Below the pieces are notes generated by a model that saw only the letters and a program-made list of their open reading frames with translations, had not been told where the DNA came from and ran no database searches. DNA of 64,000 nt from CBDBND01 sp965207985 (lineage in GTDB: Bacteria > Pseudomonadota > Alphaproteobacteria > Rhodospirillales > Rhodospirillaceae). A program made the translations under genes and the position numbers. Of this stretch, positions 34,018 to 43,268 are shown piece after piece (the first letter of the stretch is position 1; every line of letters begins with the position of its first letter). The stretch lies in assembly GCA_965207985.1 (NCBI GenBank), contig CBDBND010000017.1, positions 62,001-126,000 on the forward strand, in the 5' to 3' direction.

Positions 34018-35746
34018 CTATGAAGGCAGTTCCGTTGCAGCGAGGCGATCAATGCCTTTGATCACAGGATGCGCCGGTGCTTGAGGGTGTGGCGGAATAA
34101 GACCGCCATCGGCGAGGTCATCGCGTCCGTAAGCATCGGCAAAGCCCCCCAGCAAGACGGCAAACGGTTTCCACAGTCCGACAGCGTCGTCGTAAACCGG
34201 TGGCCGGTCGGCAAAACTGGCCCAGGGCATGGGCTTCAGATCGTTGCTGTCAGGTTCGGTGGTTGGAGGACGTACGGTGTCTGTCCAGGGCAAATTCAGC
34301 GCTTTCAATACGTCATGCAGAACTTTCTTCGGATCAGAAACCAAGTCCTCGTAGGTGATGCTTGCAATGACCGGGTCCCAGTCCTGCCAATGGCTGTATA
34401 GAGCTTCATAGGCTTTGAGCCGGTCGGCGATGCCAGTCCACGTATCAGCCCAATGCCCGCCGGTAACAAAATGCCGGACAAAAATACTGACCGCGAGGTC
34501 AAGGGGCCCCGCGTGATCTGAATGATTTTGGCGTCGGGACAGATTTGCAAAAGCAGATCGAGATACAAACTGTTTACAGGATGAGTGTCGATGACGTAGC
34601 GCGCCTTGCCACCTAATTGTGCCAGTGACTCCCGGTAAGCCGTTCCGGCTTCTTCTAAGAATTGCGGATCATGAGCGATGTCTTGCTCGGCAAGTTTCGG
34701 CAACATTCCGGTTTCGTCAGCACCGGAAATGTCGGGATGCCCAGACAGCCAGGCTTGTAAGAGGGATTTGCTCGAGCGCGAAGGCCCCGAGATCATAAGC
34801 GGTGTTGGCCCGCTCCCTGACTTCCGTTCACCCTCAGGCAAGGGAGAGGCAACGATATTTTTAACGCGCTGTTCGAAGGCCTCTGTTGAATGGGTATGGG
34901 TTGGCGGCGCGGTTGCGGACCGCTCCAAGTTTCCTTGCGAAAACGCGGCAAGGCTTCCTTCAAAGTCTTGTTTGACAGCAAAGAGATTGCCCATGGCGAA
35001 CCAGGCTTTGATCCGGTCTTCAGGGTCGAGATCATCTTCGGACAACAGCATGGCAAGCCTGTCCAAGAGCGTGTCCGGATCAGGCGAACCGGCGAAGAGG
35101 GAAAGATTGTAGTGGGCGGTCACATGATCTGGGGCAAAGTCGAGAAGATTAAGCAGGGCCTCCCGCGCCTCTGCCGTGCACCCACTGTCCCACAAGGCTT
35201 GCGCCCGTTTGAGATGAAAAGCCTGATCCGTTGGACGGTGTTCAAGCATGCGTTCGTAGACCACGGCCGCGTCCTCGAACTTTCTGCGTGCGATAAGAAG
35301 GTTGGCGAGCGCCAGTCCCGCGGGCCGATACCCTTTGTCAACATCGAGTGCGGTACGGTAGGCGCGTTCCGCTTGATCAAAGTCTCCCACCGCAATGAAA
35401 ACCTGACCGGCGGTATTGAGCGTGCTTGCATCCGCGCTGTCATTGTCGAGAAGCTTGGCGGCAACGTCTAAGGCCTCAATGCTCTTACCGAGGTCTGCCT
35501 GAACGGCGGCGAGAAGAGCTGTGAATCCGCATGATCCGGGCGAAGGGATAAAGCCTTGATCAAGACGTCTTCCGCTTGGTCGGACCGTCCGTCGTGAACG
35601 GCAATGACACCGAGGTTATAGAGCGCCGACGCATGATCCGGTTGACGATCCAGGACCCGGCGAAACGCACGCTCTGCGTCTGCCATTTGTCCGTCCCGTA
35701 GGGCAGACACACCGGCTTGAAAGTCAGACTCTCCGGTCTCGGACAC
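34018..35746 (-). pseudogene. TPR-sulfotransferase with two frameshifts
   Basis: The ancestor is a TPR protein fused to a sulfotransferase. TPR repeats run from 35746 (AERAFRRVLDRQPDHASALY). Near 35517 one base is lost (DSQ then ALLAAVQADLGKSIEALDVA in the next frame). More TPRs follow (FDQAERAYRTALDVDKGYRP), then the nucleotide-binding loop ISGPSRSSKSLLQAWLSG. Near 34507, at a GGGGCCCC run, a second base is lost; the frame resumes with PLDLAVSIFVRHFVTGGHWA and ends LAATELPS at 34018. Substrate is unknown. The short homopolymer context makes assembly error possible for the second shift. Confidence 0.75.
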
Positions 35747-35749
35747 TGT

Positions 35750-36526
35750 TCAACTGAAGTCCGGCTTCCGTTTTTCCATAAAGGCGGTGAACCCCTCTTT
35801 GAAATCGGCACCGGAAAACGACTGGATAAAGAGATCCCGGGTTTCTTTGGTGTCGTCGGCGTTTCCGTCCAGAATCATTTGGACGATTTTCTTCGCGGAC
35901 TCGGAAGAGAACTGCGACGCGCCACAAACCAAAGCAACGAAATCATCGACTTCCTGTTCAAGGGCATTCGTACCGACAAGACGATTGATGAGCCCGAGCG
36001 TTTTCGCTTCCTCCGCTTCGATGATGCGCCCGGTATAGAGAATATCCTTGGCAGTGGACGGCCCCACTGCATCGATTAGGCGTTTGGTGTCGGCAAGACT
36101 GTACACCAGACCCAACTTGCCCGGTGTTATTCCTAATTTGGCAGACGGGTCGGCAAAACGGAGATCGCAACACAGGGCAATGCCGCATCCGCCGCCGACG
36201 CAGGCACCACGGATCATCGCCACCGTTGGTTTGGGAAACCGGTAAAGCGCTTTTTGAGCGTCGTAGGTTATTTCAGCGAGGGTTGACGCCATGGCGGGAT
36301 CGTCAAACACCGCCTTCATCTCTTCAATGTCGGCCCCAGCAGCAAAGGTGTTCCCAGCCCCGGTAACCACAAGAACCCGCACAGACCGGTCGCTTTCCGC
36401 TTCTTGCAACAGCGTGGTCATGCGCTGCCACATGGCGAGATTGAGCGCGTTGCGTTTTTCGGGCCGGTTCAAACAAAGAACGGCGTGGGAGTCCTTCCGC
36501 TCAAGGGTAATCGCATCGTCGGACAT
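35750..36526 (-). CDS. Enoyl-CoA hydratase/isomerase (crotonase) family protein
   Basis: This 258-residue protein has the crotonase fold: LNRPEKRNALNLAMWQRM, the oxyanion-hole loops AGADIEEM and IRGACVGGGCGIALCCDLRF, then LGITPGKLGLVYSLADTKRL. The two catalytic glutamates of classical enoyl-CoA hydratase are not present at the expected sites (the first aligns with Pro in ITPGKLG, the second region is YSLADTKRL). Hydration is therefore doubtful, and decarboxylase, isomerase or other CoA-thioester chemistry is possible. It is 3 bases from the 5' end of the TPR pseudogene. Confidence 0.85.
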   Translation of the reverse strand: MSDDAITLERKDSHAVLCLNRPEKRNALNLAMWQRMTTLLQEAESDRSVRVLVVTGAGNTFAAGADIEEMKAVFDDPAMASTLAEITYDAQKALYRFPKPTVAMIRGACVGGGCGIALCCDLRFADPSAKLGITPGKLGLVYSLADTKRLIDAVGPSTAKDILYTGRIIEAEEAKTLGLINRLVGTNALEQEVDDFVALVCGASQFSSESAKKIVQMILDGNADDTKETRDLFIQSFSGADFKEGFTAFMEKRKPDFS

Positions 36527-36623
36527 TATAGCTCTCTTGGCAGAGATCGTTTCGTCAGCGGTTCTAGCGCACAGCCGACCGAATCACCACGTTCAAACGA
36601 ATGATAATGTCTTAAAAGCGGGT

Positions 36624-36669
36624 CTGTCATGATGGTGTCATATGGACTCATGCACAGGTGCGCTATAGT
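36624..36669 (+). promoter_or_regulatory. Pho box and promoter of phoD
   Basis: Three direct 7-base half-sites at 11-base spacing, CTGTCAT (36624-36630), GTGTCAT (36635-36641) and ACTCATG (36646-36652), match the PhoB box (CTGTCAT repeats with 4-base spacers). The third is weak. An excellent -10, TATAGT, lies at 36664-36669, 11 bases after the last half-site, the normal distance when PhoB replaces a -35. Transcription should start near 36676, upstream of the chosen start codon at 36703. Confidence 0.75.
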
Positions 36670-36702
36670 GCCGCCCGATTCGGAAACGGGAACTCGTTCA
36701 GT

Positions 36703-38271
36703 ATGTCACATCGCGCTCCGTCACGTCGCGCGCTCTTATCACGCGCAGCAACCTTGGCCTTGGCGCCGGCGATCGCTGCCGCACCTTACAAAAAGGTTTG
36801 GGCGCAACCCCGGTTTATGGATTACCCATTTAAATTGGGCGTGGCATCGGGCGACCCCCTCCCCGATGGCGTGGTGATATGGACCCGGCTGGCTCCGGAC
36901 CCTTTCACCACCGAAGCGCTCCCTCAGGAGCCCATCGAGGTGGACTGGCAGGTGGCCGAAGACGACGGCATGCGCCGGGTGGTGCGAAGCGGAACAGCGC
37001 GTGCACGGGCGGAATTTGCCCATGCTGTCCATGTGGAACTGCGAGATTTAAAACCAGGTCGAGAATATTTTTACCAGTTTCGCTCTGGGGGCGAAGTCAG
37101 TCCCATCGGCCGCACCCTCACCGCACCGGGTCAACGCGAAAACGTGAGTAACATGAAGTTCGCGTTCGCCTCCTGTCAGCATTACGAGCACGGCTATTTC
37201 ACTGCCTACCGGGACATGATCGCCCAAGACCCGTCGCTGATCATTCATCTCGGCGACTACATTTACGAATACGCCATCTCCCGGTCTCCACTGCGTCGCC
37301 ATCCGATAGAAGAAGCCTACGATTTGGACGACTACCGCGCCTTGCACGCCGTCTACAAACTCGACCCGGACCTTAGGGCGGCGCACGCTTACGCGCCGTG
37401 GGTCTGTACCTGGGACGACCACGAAGTTGAAAACAACTACGCCGACGATCAGCCGGAATTCGGTGAGCCGTCAGAGGAATTCCTAAGACGGCGCACGGCT
37501 GCGTATCGCGCCTACTTCGAGCATCTGCCTTTGCGACTCATGGCGGAACCGCAAGGGCCACGCATGCGCATCCATCAGCGCTTTCAATACGGCGATCTGG
37601 CGGAGTTTTCCGTCCTGGATCTCCGCCAGTTCCGCGACCGCCAAGCCTGCGAGCCGGAAGGATTCCCGGCTGGCGCGGTGATCGACATTGAAACCTGCCC
37701 AGACGTGCTCGATGAAAACCGCTCGCTGATGGGCCGGGAGCAGGAGTTCTGGTTCGCTATTGGCTTCGGCCGCGGCGGATCCACTTGGAACGTCATCGCC
37801 CAGCCGCTAATGATGGCCGGTCTGGACCAGCTGCCCGGGCCGGGCCGTGGCGTCTACAACGACAATTGGGGCGGGTATCTCGCCAATCGGCAGCGGGTCG
37901 TCAATCTCATCAAACAGCGTAATGTTCAGAACGTGGTGTCGCTCGGTGGAGACATCCATGGCTTCTGGGTCAGCGACATCACGGAAATGCCCTTTGACCC
38001 TGACAGCCTCAAGGTCGGAACCGAATTCGTCTGCACGTCCATCACGTCGCCGAGTTATCTTTATGAAACATTTTCAGAAGTGCTGCCGGAAAACCCGCAG
38101 GTCAAACTGTTTGAAGACCGGGTGCGCGGCTACGTCATGTGCGATCTCAACCAAGAGCGATGGCGCTCGACGTTGCGGACGGTGAGTTCCATATTAGACC
38201 CCGACCCGACGTTCGGGACTCTGGCGACCTTTGATGTCGAGAACGGCACACCGGGCCCTATGCGCGTTTAA
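36703..38271 (+). CDS. phoD: Alkaline phosphatase, PhoD family, secreted
   Basis: This 522-residue enzyme hydrolyses phosphate esters outside the cytoplasm. The N-terminus carries a Tat-type signal (SRRALLSRAATLALAPAIAA), expected for a cofactor-loaded PhoD. Family motifs are KFAFASCQHYEHGYFTAYRD, LIIHLGDYIYEYA, WDDHEVENNYADD and VVSLGGDIHGFWVSD, covering the Ca/Fe-binding residues. I prefer ATG 36703 because the frame upstream (from 36658) contains the -10 element. A Pho box lies upstream, and a terminator follows at 38293. Confidence 0.94.
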   Translation: MSHRAPSRRALLSRAATLALAPAIAAAPYKKVWAQPRFMDYPFKLGVASGDPLPDGVVIWTRLAPDPFTTEALPQEPIEVDWQVAEDDGMRRVVRSGTARARAEFAHAVHVELRDLKPGREYFYQFRSGGEVSPIGRTLTAPGQRENVSNMKFAFASCQHYEHGYFTAYRDMIAQDPSLIIHLGDYIYEYAISRSPLRRHPIEEAYDLDDYRALHAVYKLDPDLRAAHAYAPWVCTWDDHEVENNYADDQPEFGEPSEEFLRRRTAAYRAYFEHLPLRLMAEPQGPRMRIHQRFQYGDLAEFSVLDLRQFRDRQACEPEGFPAGAVIDIETCPDVLDENRSLMGREQEFWFAIGFGRGGSTWNVIAQPLMMAGLDQLPGPGRGVYNDNWGGYLANRQRVVNLIKQRNVQNVVSLGGDIHGFWVSDITEMPFDPDSLKVGTEFVCTSITSPSYLYETFSEVLPENPQVKLFEDRVRGYVMCDLNQERWRSTLRTVSSILDPDPTFGTLATFDVENGTPGPMRV

Positions 38272-38292
38272 GGTTTTGATCAGCCGACAAAG

Positions 38293-38321
38293 AAAGGGCG
38301 CCCATCTAGGGCGCCCTTTTT
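38293..38321. terminator. Rho-independent terminator, likely bidirectional
   Basis: An 11-bp perfect stem AAAGGGCGCCC/GGGCGCCCTTT with loop ATCTA is followed by a T-run on the plus strand (38317-38321). It lies between the convergent 3' ends of phoD and the TonB receptor gene. On the minus strand the stem is followed by TTTCTTTG, so it can serve both. Confidence 0.9.
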
Positions 38322-38682
38322 CGATATTTAACGCTGGCCTTTAGAAGCGGTATTTGACCATGAACTGGATGCCCCACAGGGAGGTGCGGCCATCACCGTC
38401 CGTGTCGATGTCACCCCGGCGGAAGTTGGAGTAGACGTATTGCCCCGCGGCGTTCTGGGCAACGGAGACAATGGGACGGACCAGCCAGAACTCCGGTGTA
38501 TCGACGATCGTACCCCAGTCGCTGTCGAGGAAATTGGTGAAGTTCTCGAAGGTAAAAGAGAATTCAACCTTGTGACCGTCGAAGTAAGACGGGATTTCCT
38601 GTCTGAACTGCAGATCGACGCGCGTCGTCCACGGCATGCGGAAGGCATTGCGCGGCGCGACCTGGCCAGCAAACCGGCTTAG

Positions 38683-38830
38683 CAGGCTGCTGAAAAACGA
38701 TTTGGAGCGATCATCTCGGCAATTTTGTTTTCGTATGAGCCATTTTCCGATTCTATTTTTTCGCGGACGCCCATCCATTGATTCTTTCGTTTCGCGAGAT
38801 GGGCTCTCGGCCGAGTTTTTCATCAGCCTG
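38683..38830. mobile_element. 148-bp MITE with TTAG target duplication
   Basis: Both ends carry CAGGCTGxTGAAAAAC (15 of 16 bases matching, x is C at the left end and A at the right), in inverted orientation. The element is flanked by TTAG at 38679-38682 and 38831-38834, a 4-base duplication of the YTAR type used by IS5-group transposases. The interior has no reading frame but contains a GCCCATC/GATGGGC stem (38769-38775, 38798-38804) and the palindrome CTCGGCCGAG (38806-38815). It is too small to encode a transposase, so it must be mobilised in trans. Confidence 0.85.
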
Positions 38831-40747
38831 TTAGGCCCGTTTCATCCAGGAAGGCTTGGAATTCCGCTTGGTCGATTCCGTCCAGCACGACATCGCCGTT
38901 GAATTCCGGCACGTAGAACAGGTTGGAATCGCGCCGGGTGTATTCGGCCGAGTTACCGAAGATGGAGGCGTCGTTGCCGTCGTTGTAGGTGAAGCTGTAG
39001 GGGCTGCCCGACCGGCTCTCAAAGAACAAGGAGAACGATGTCGTATTGTCGTCCCAGAAATCGTGCATCCAAGTCAGATTACCGACAAAGCGATGGCGGA
39101 TTTCATAGTTGGATGTTTCCGTGGTCAGGGCTTCGCGGTCGATAGCGGCGACGCGGCCGTGGTTGGACGATGCAATGGAGCTTGTGCCCGGTGTCAGTTC
39201 CCGCGTGTCCTGGAAGGCATATGCCACATAGGTGTCTAGCTCCAGCTGATCGAAATACTTGGACACGGCCAGGGTATAGGTCTCTGATCCGCCTTGGCCT
39301 CGGGTACGGATACCCAGGTCGAAGGTGGAACTGAACCGGTCCCGGGCCGCCCGGATCGGACGACCGTCGATGGGTGACGTACCGACGATGGTTTGTGCCT
39401 GTAGGTCGTTCCACACCGGTGTGTTGTGGACCCGGCTGATAAGCACTTCCGCCTCGAAGAGATAGCCTTCCCAGTCGTAAGACGCGGCCAGATTGGCCTT
39501 CCACGCCGACGGGATACCGAAATCGTCTGTCAGGAAATTGGTGGAGCCATTACCCGGCTGCAGCGTCGCATCAACAGCGGCGGGGATGTCGAAGCCGTCC
39601 ACGTTGGTCAGATAGACGGACGGATCAAGGCCGCTCAGGTCCGGTCCGACGATGGTGACCCCATCGTTGGTGTAGTTGTTGGAAATCCAAACATTGGGAT
39701 TACCACCGGAAAACAGGCCAATGCCGCCACGGATGGACAACCGGTCATTCCATTCGGGATCCCAGTTGAAGCCGAAGCGGGGCATGAGGATGTCCTTGCC
39801 ATCCAGATTGTTGGTGTTGTCGAACCCGTAGGTCGCCTGGAAGTTGGGATTCAACGTCGGCCGGTCACCCATGTTGATCCACTCATAACGCAAGCCGAAC
39901 AACAGGGAGAGATTGGGCAGCACATCCCATTCGTCTTGCAGGTAGACGGAATGCGTTGCGAACCCAAAGTTGGCGCCACCGTCATTCTCGTTACCGGTGA
40001 CGGCGTTTCCGTAAGAGAAATCGGAGGCGATGCGATTTTGCAGATCGGCAATACTGTCGAAGTCGTAACTGCCTTCAGAATTGACAACGAAGAGATGGAA
40101 GACTTGCAAGTCTTCCATCTCATAGCCACCCGATATGAGATGGTCGCCGAGGTAATAGTCGCCTTTGAGCTTCACCTGCCAGGTTTCGTTATTGAGCGCA
40201 TTGGCATGGCGGAAGATGTCAGGCCCCAGCCGGATTTCACCGCCGGATGGGAGAGCAATGGTGAACTGGGCAAAATCGTTGCCCGCGAGCGACGCTTGGG
40301 TGGTGTCGTTGGTCTTACGGCCGATCTTGAATTCTGTCGAGAAGTCGGGTGTCCAGTCAGAGAAGACCTGGGCGTTGAACACTTCCAGCCTTTCACCACG
40401 ATTATAGGACTGTGACGGCAGGGCCAAACGGTCGCTGGACGTGCTGGAACCCCGCTCCTCAAATGTATTGCCGTTGGTGTACTGGTAGGTCAGCGTCGCC
40501 CGGTGATCTTCTGAGATATTGGCATCTAGCTTGAGCAGAATTTTTTCGTCCGTCTGCGGGAAATTTGAAAGATCCGCCGGATTCAGCGGATCGTATCCGT
40601 AGACGGAATTCATGATTTGAATGACCTGATCAACTTCCGCTTGCGTGACGAGGTCAATCTCCGAATTACGGCCGGAGCCTGCGGGACCAAACTGGATGCC
40701 TGCACCGACAGCTTCAAATTTGTCGTAAGAAGCGAAGAAAAACAGTT

Positions 40748-41480
40748 GGGTCTTGCCTAGCAGATCGGTTTTTCTCGCGGTTGACGTAGCAGAAGCCTGA
40801 CCTTGTTGGAAGCCCGATGGTTGAAGCGCCACTCAGTTTCCTTGAGGTGGAGGTGGAATGTGTGTCTGGGCACACCCATGAACTTTACGAGCCGCACCTT
40901 GGCCATGCCCCAGAAGCCCTCGATGCCATTGATGTGAACCGGGCCGCGGGCGAACTCATCGCAGGAATGGTCGACCCGGAAGTGACCATAGCCGAGATCG
41001 ACGAGGCCGTTGTAGCCGCGCCATCCATCGGAGTTGACGACGGTGCTTGGATCGACCCTGCCCCGAATAATCCCCTGTAGCGTTGACTTTGAGCAGTCCG
41101 GGACGATCTCGGTGTAGACCTGCCCTTCGCGTTCGAAGATCCCGAAGACGACTGTCTTGCCATAGGCTCCGCGTCCGCGCTTGCCTTTGATGCGTCTGGC
41201 ACCGAAGAAGCTCTCATCGACCTCGACCACGCCGAAGAACGGGCGCTGTGCTTCGCAAGCCGCGAGGATCCGCTCCCTTAGGCCGCGGTAGATCCGGTTC
41301 ACAGTGTTGCGATTTACGCCGCAAATCGCGGCCGTTTGCAGCGCCGTGAGATCAGCGGCAAAGCACTTCACGACAAGGCGAATCTGAGCTTCAGAAAGTT
41401 TGGAACTTTTCGAGTATCGGTTTTTCATTACCATACAGAGCTTTATGCCGCCATCGGCTATGCTCTGCTAGGCAAGACCC
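40748..41480 (-). mobile_element. IS1595-family insertion sequence, copy 2 (733 bp)
   Basis: The same 17-base terminal inverted repeats bound the element. It is flanked on both sides by the 8-base direct repeat AAACAGTT (40740-40747 and 41481-41488), the usual duplication length for this family. The insertion is therefore a clean transposition into the TonB receptor gene. Near identity to copy 1 indicates recent activity. Confidence 0.96.
40757..41434 (-). CDS. IS1595-family transposase (copy 2)
   Basis: Protein identical to the transposase at 32771-33448: 225 residues, a helix-turn-helix near 30-49, and catalytic D73, D136 and E172. The frame is intact. It is read in the same direction as the TonB receptor gene it interrupts. 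Its presence beside a perfect target duplication suggests the protein, or one like it, was functional recently. Confidence 0.94.
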   Translation of the reverse strand: MVMKNRYSKSSKLSEAQIRLVVKCFAADLTALQTAAICGVNRNTVNRIYRGLRERILAACEAQRPFFGVVEVDESFFGARRIKGKRGRGAYGKTVVFGIFEREGQVYTEIVPDCSKSTLQGIIRGRVDPSTVVNSDGWRGYNGLVDLGYGHFRVDHSCDEFARGPVHINGIEGFWGMAKVRLVKFMGVPRHTFHLHLKETEWRFNHRASNKVRLLLRQPREKPIC

Positions 41481-42383
41481 AAACAGTTTGTCTCGCACTA
41501 TTGGTCCGCCAAGGGTGAATCCGTAGGTTTCTTCGTTGAACTCGGTCAGTTCGTTCGTCATGCCGTCGATGGTGTCACCGTAGAGATCATCTGTTGTACG
41601 CACGTAATAGGCGGACCCGGAGAACTCATTGGTACCCGACTTGGTGACGATGTTGATCGTGCCGCCGGTGAAGCCGTTGTAGGTCACTTCAAACGGCGAC
41701 GTCAGGACCGTGACCGCTTCCACGGCGTCGATATTGATGGGGCTGCGTTGGGTGGGATAGCCGTTGTTGTTGAGACCAAAGTCGTCGTTCTGCTTGATCC
41801 CGTCAACGGTCACTGAATTGAACCGGTTGTTGTTACCGGCGACCGAAAACGCATCTTCATTGGTTGGGTCGAGGGAAACCAGCGGATTGCGGCGAATAAC
41901 GTCCTTGAGGTCACGGCTGATCGAGGGCAGATCGGCAATCTGTTCGGCGCCGAAGGATGAACCACCACCGTAGGACAGCCCCTCGCCGCCGATGGCTACG
42001 CCGGTGACGACAATTTCTTCGGCGATGTCGATGCCGCGTTCAAGGGCAACATCTAAGTCGTAGGTATCACCCAAACCGAGAAAGATATCTTCAACCGTTT
42101 GATTGCGGAACTGATCGGTCCGAATCCGAACGATATAGGGACCACCGACGCGAAGGTTCCGGACGGAGAATGACCCATTGCCCGTCGTTGTGGCAGTTCG
42201 GGTGGACCCTGTGGGTGTGTGGACAATTTCGACCGTCGCCCCTCCCACACCAACGCCGTCAGTCGAGGTGATACTCCCCCGCATGCTGGAGGTTGTTTCC
42301 TGAGCCATGACCATGGCCGACGTGCCAAACAGGCATACAAAAACCAAGGCCACGCGGCGCAGCCAAACGGTTAATAGAGTCAT

Positions 42384-42584
42384 GATGTCCTCACCCCGAT
42401 CGCACCTTAACCACGTTGCAGGACCGGCCCGCGACTGATCGGGTCGCTCCCGCGTCGTGCCTGCCTTCTAGCAAAAGCAGCCACAGAAAAAACGTTATGG
42501 GTTTATGACAAACCTTCTTTTCATTGGACGTATTGCACTGGGTGAGAGCTGGATCGCGGCACTCCACCCCAGTGTCCGCAACGC
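42384..42584. other. Intergenic region upstream of the TonB receptor gene
   Basis: About 200 bases between the TonB receptor start and the end of the OsmC gene. One TTGTCAT (minus strand, plus about 42505-42511) resembles a single Pho half-site, but no second site at 11 bases is visible. I see no gene or terminator. Confidence 0.4.
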
Positions 42585-43190
42585 CTACTTTTTCTTAGCA
42601 GCTTTCGCCTCCGCCTTCTTCTGTTTTTCGATCAATTTTTCTTCCGGCGTCTTGCCCTTGCCGACATGGAACTTATCCACAAACAGAGACTTTTTTGACC
42701 CCTCCCGGTACCAGGTCATGACCATGGGAATGCCGGCTTTTCTAAACAGCCCGATCTGCGGGCAGCGGCGGTCCGTTTCCCGTGCCAGAGCTTTGATCCG
42801 CTCCGTCTTTTCCCGCGACTTCACATAGAGGTCGAAATTGATCTGCTCGTACTTGGGTTGAAGGTGGAGGTCGAAAAAGAAGCCCCGGATATCGATGAGC
42901 GAGCGGATATCGGTGCGCAGATCCTGATAATTAAAACCCTGGTCACGGGCCACCACGGTAATGGTGATGGAAGTACAGGCGGCCAAAGCACAAAGCTGAG
43001 CATGGACCGGCGTCCAACCGCGGGACCTGCCCTGCAGGTCAGGCGGATCGCCGATATCAAACCCTTCCGGTTCGTCGAACATGATAGACGACTGTCCGTC
43101 AAAGAAACCTTCCACGCGCATTTGCTCGAAGGACTTCGTGCTGACATCGGAGATGCCGATGTACTCAGGATAATGGGCGTTGCGTTCCAT
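42585..43190 (-). CDS. OsmC family protein
   Basis: This 201-residue protein shows the OsmC/Ohr fold. The best anchor is the central helix with LCALAACTSITITVVARDQG, whose Cys aligns with the resolving or peroxidatic cysteine region of the family. RSLIDIRGFFFDLHLQ continues the fold. Peroxide reduction is the usual role, but a second redox cysteine at the usual N-terminal site is not evident, so activity is uncertain. I chose start MERNAHYPEY at 43190; the longer frame is not family-like. The C-terminal tail is very lysine-rich (EKQKKAEAKAAKKK). Confidence 0.75.
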   Translation of the reverse strand: MERNAHYPEYIGISDVSTKSFEQMRVEGFFDGQSSIMFDEPEGFDIGDPPDLQGRSRGWTPVHAQLCALAACTSITITVVARDQGFNYQDLRTDIRSLIDIRGFFFDLHLQPKYEQINFDLYVKSREKTERIKALARETDRRCPQIGLFRKAGIPMVMTWYREGSKKSLFVDKFHVGKGKTPEEKLIEKQKKAEAKAAKKK

Positions 43191-43268
43191 AAGTGTGCTC
43201 CCCTGTCCGGCCCGCTCGAAACTGCATCGGGCTTCCCAACTTGCATGGGAGTATGGCACCTATGACCC

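Larger units (their letters stand above)
38341..42383 (-). pseudogene. TonB-dependent receptor (Oar-like) disrupted by a MITE and an IS
   Basis: The ancestral outer-membrane receptor starts at 42383 with a signal peptide (VALVFVCLFGTSAMVMAQ), a carboxypeptidase-regulatory-like domain (MRGSITSTDGVGVGGATVE), a plug (RNPLVSLDPTNEDAFSVAG, NIDAVEAVTVLTSPFEV) and a long beta-barrel ending WGIQFMVKYRF at 38341. IS copy 2 (40748-41480) splits it after GGPIVRDKLF, and a 148-bp MITE (38683-38830) splits it after FLDETGL. Removing each element and one copy of its target duplication restores DKLFFFASYDKFEAVG and DETGLSRFAGQVAPRN. No full protein can be made now. Next to phoD, it may have imported a phosphorus-containing compound; that is inference. 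Confidence 0.9.

Noticed and set aside
32762..41480. Composite transposon formed by the two IS1595-family copies
   Set aside because: Outer flanks are TTGATTTT (left) and AAACAGTT (right), not a duplication, and copy 2 has its own perfect duplication, so it inserted alone.
42480..42540. Pho box upstream of the TonB receptor gene
   Set aside because: Only one TTGTCAT half-site is present; the next position at 11 bases (CCATAAC) does not match.
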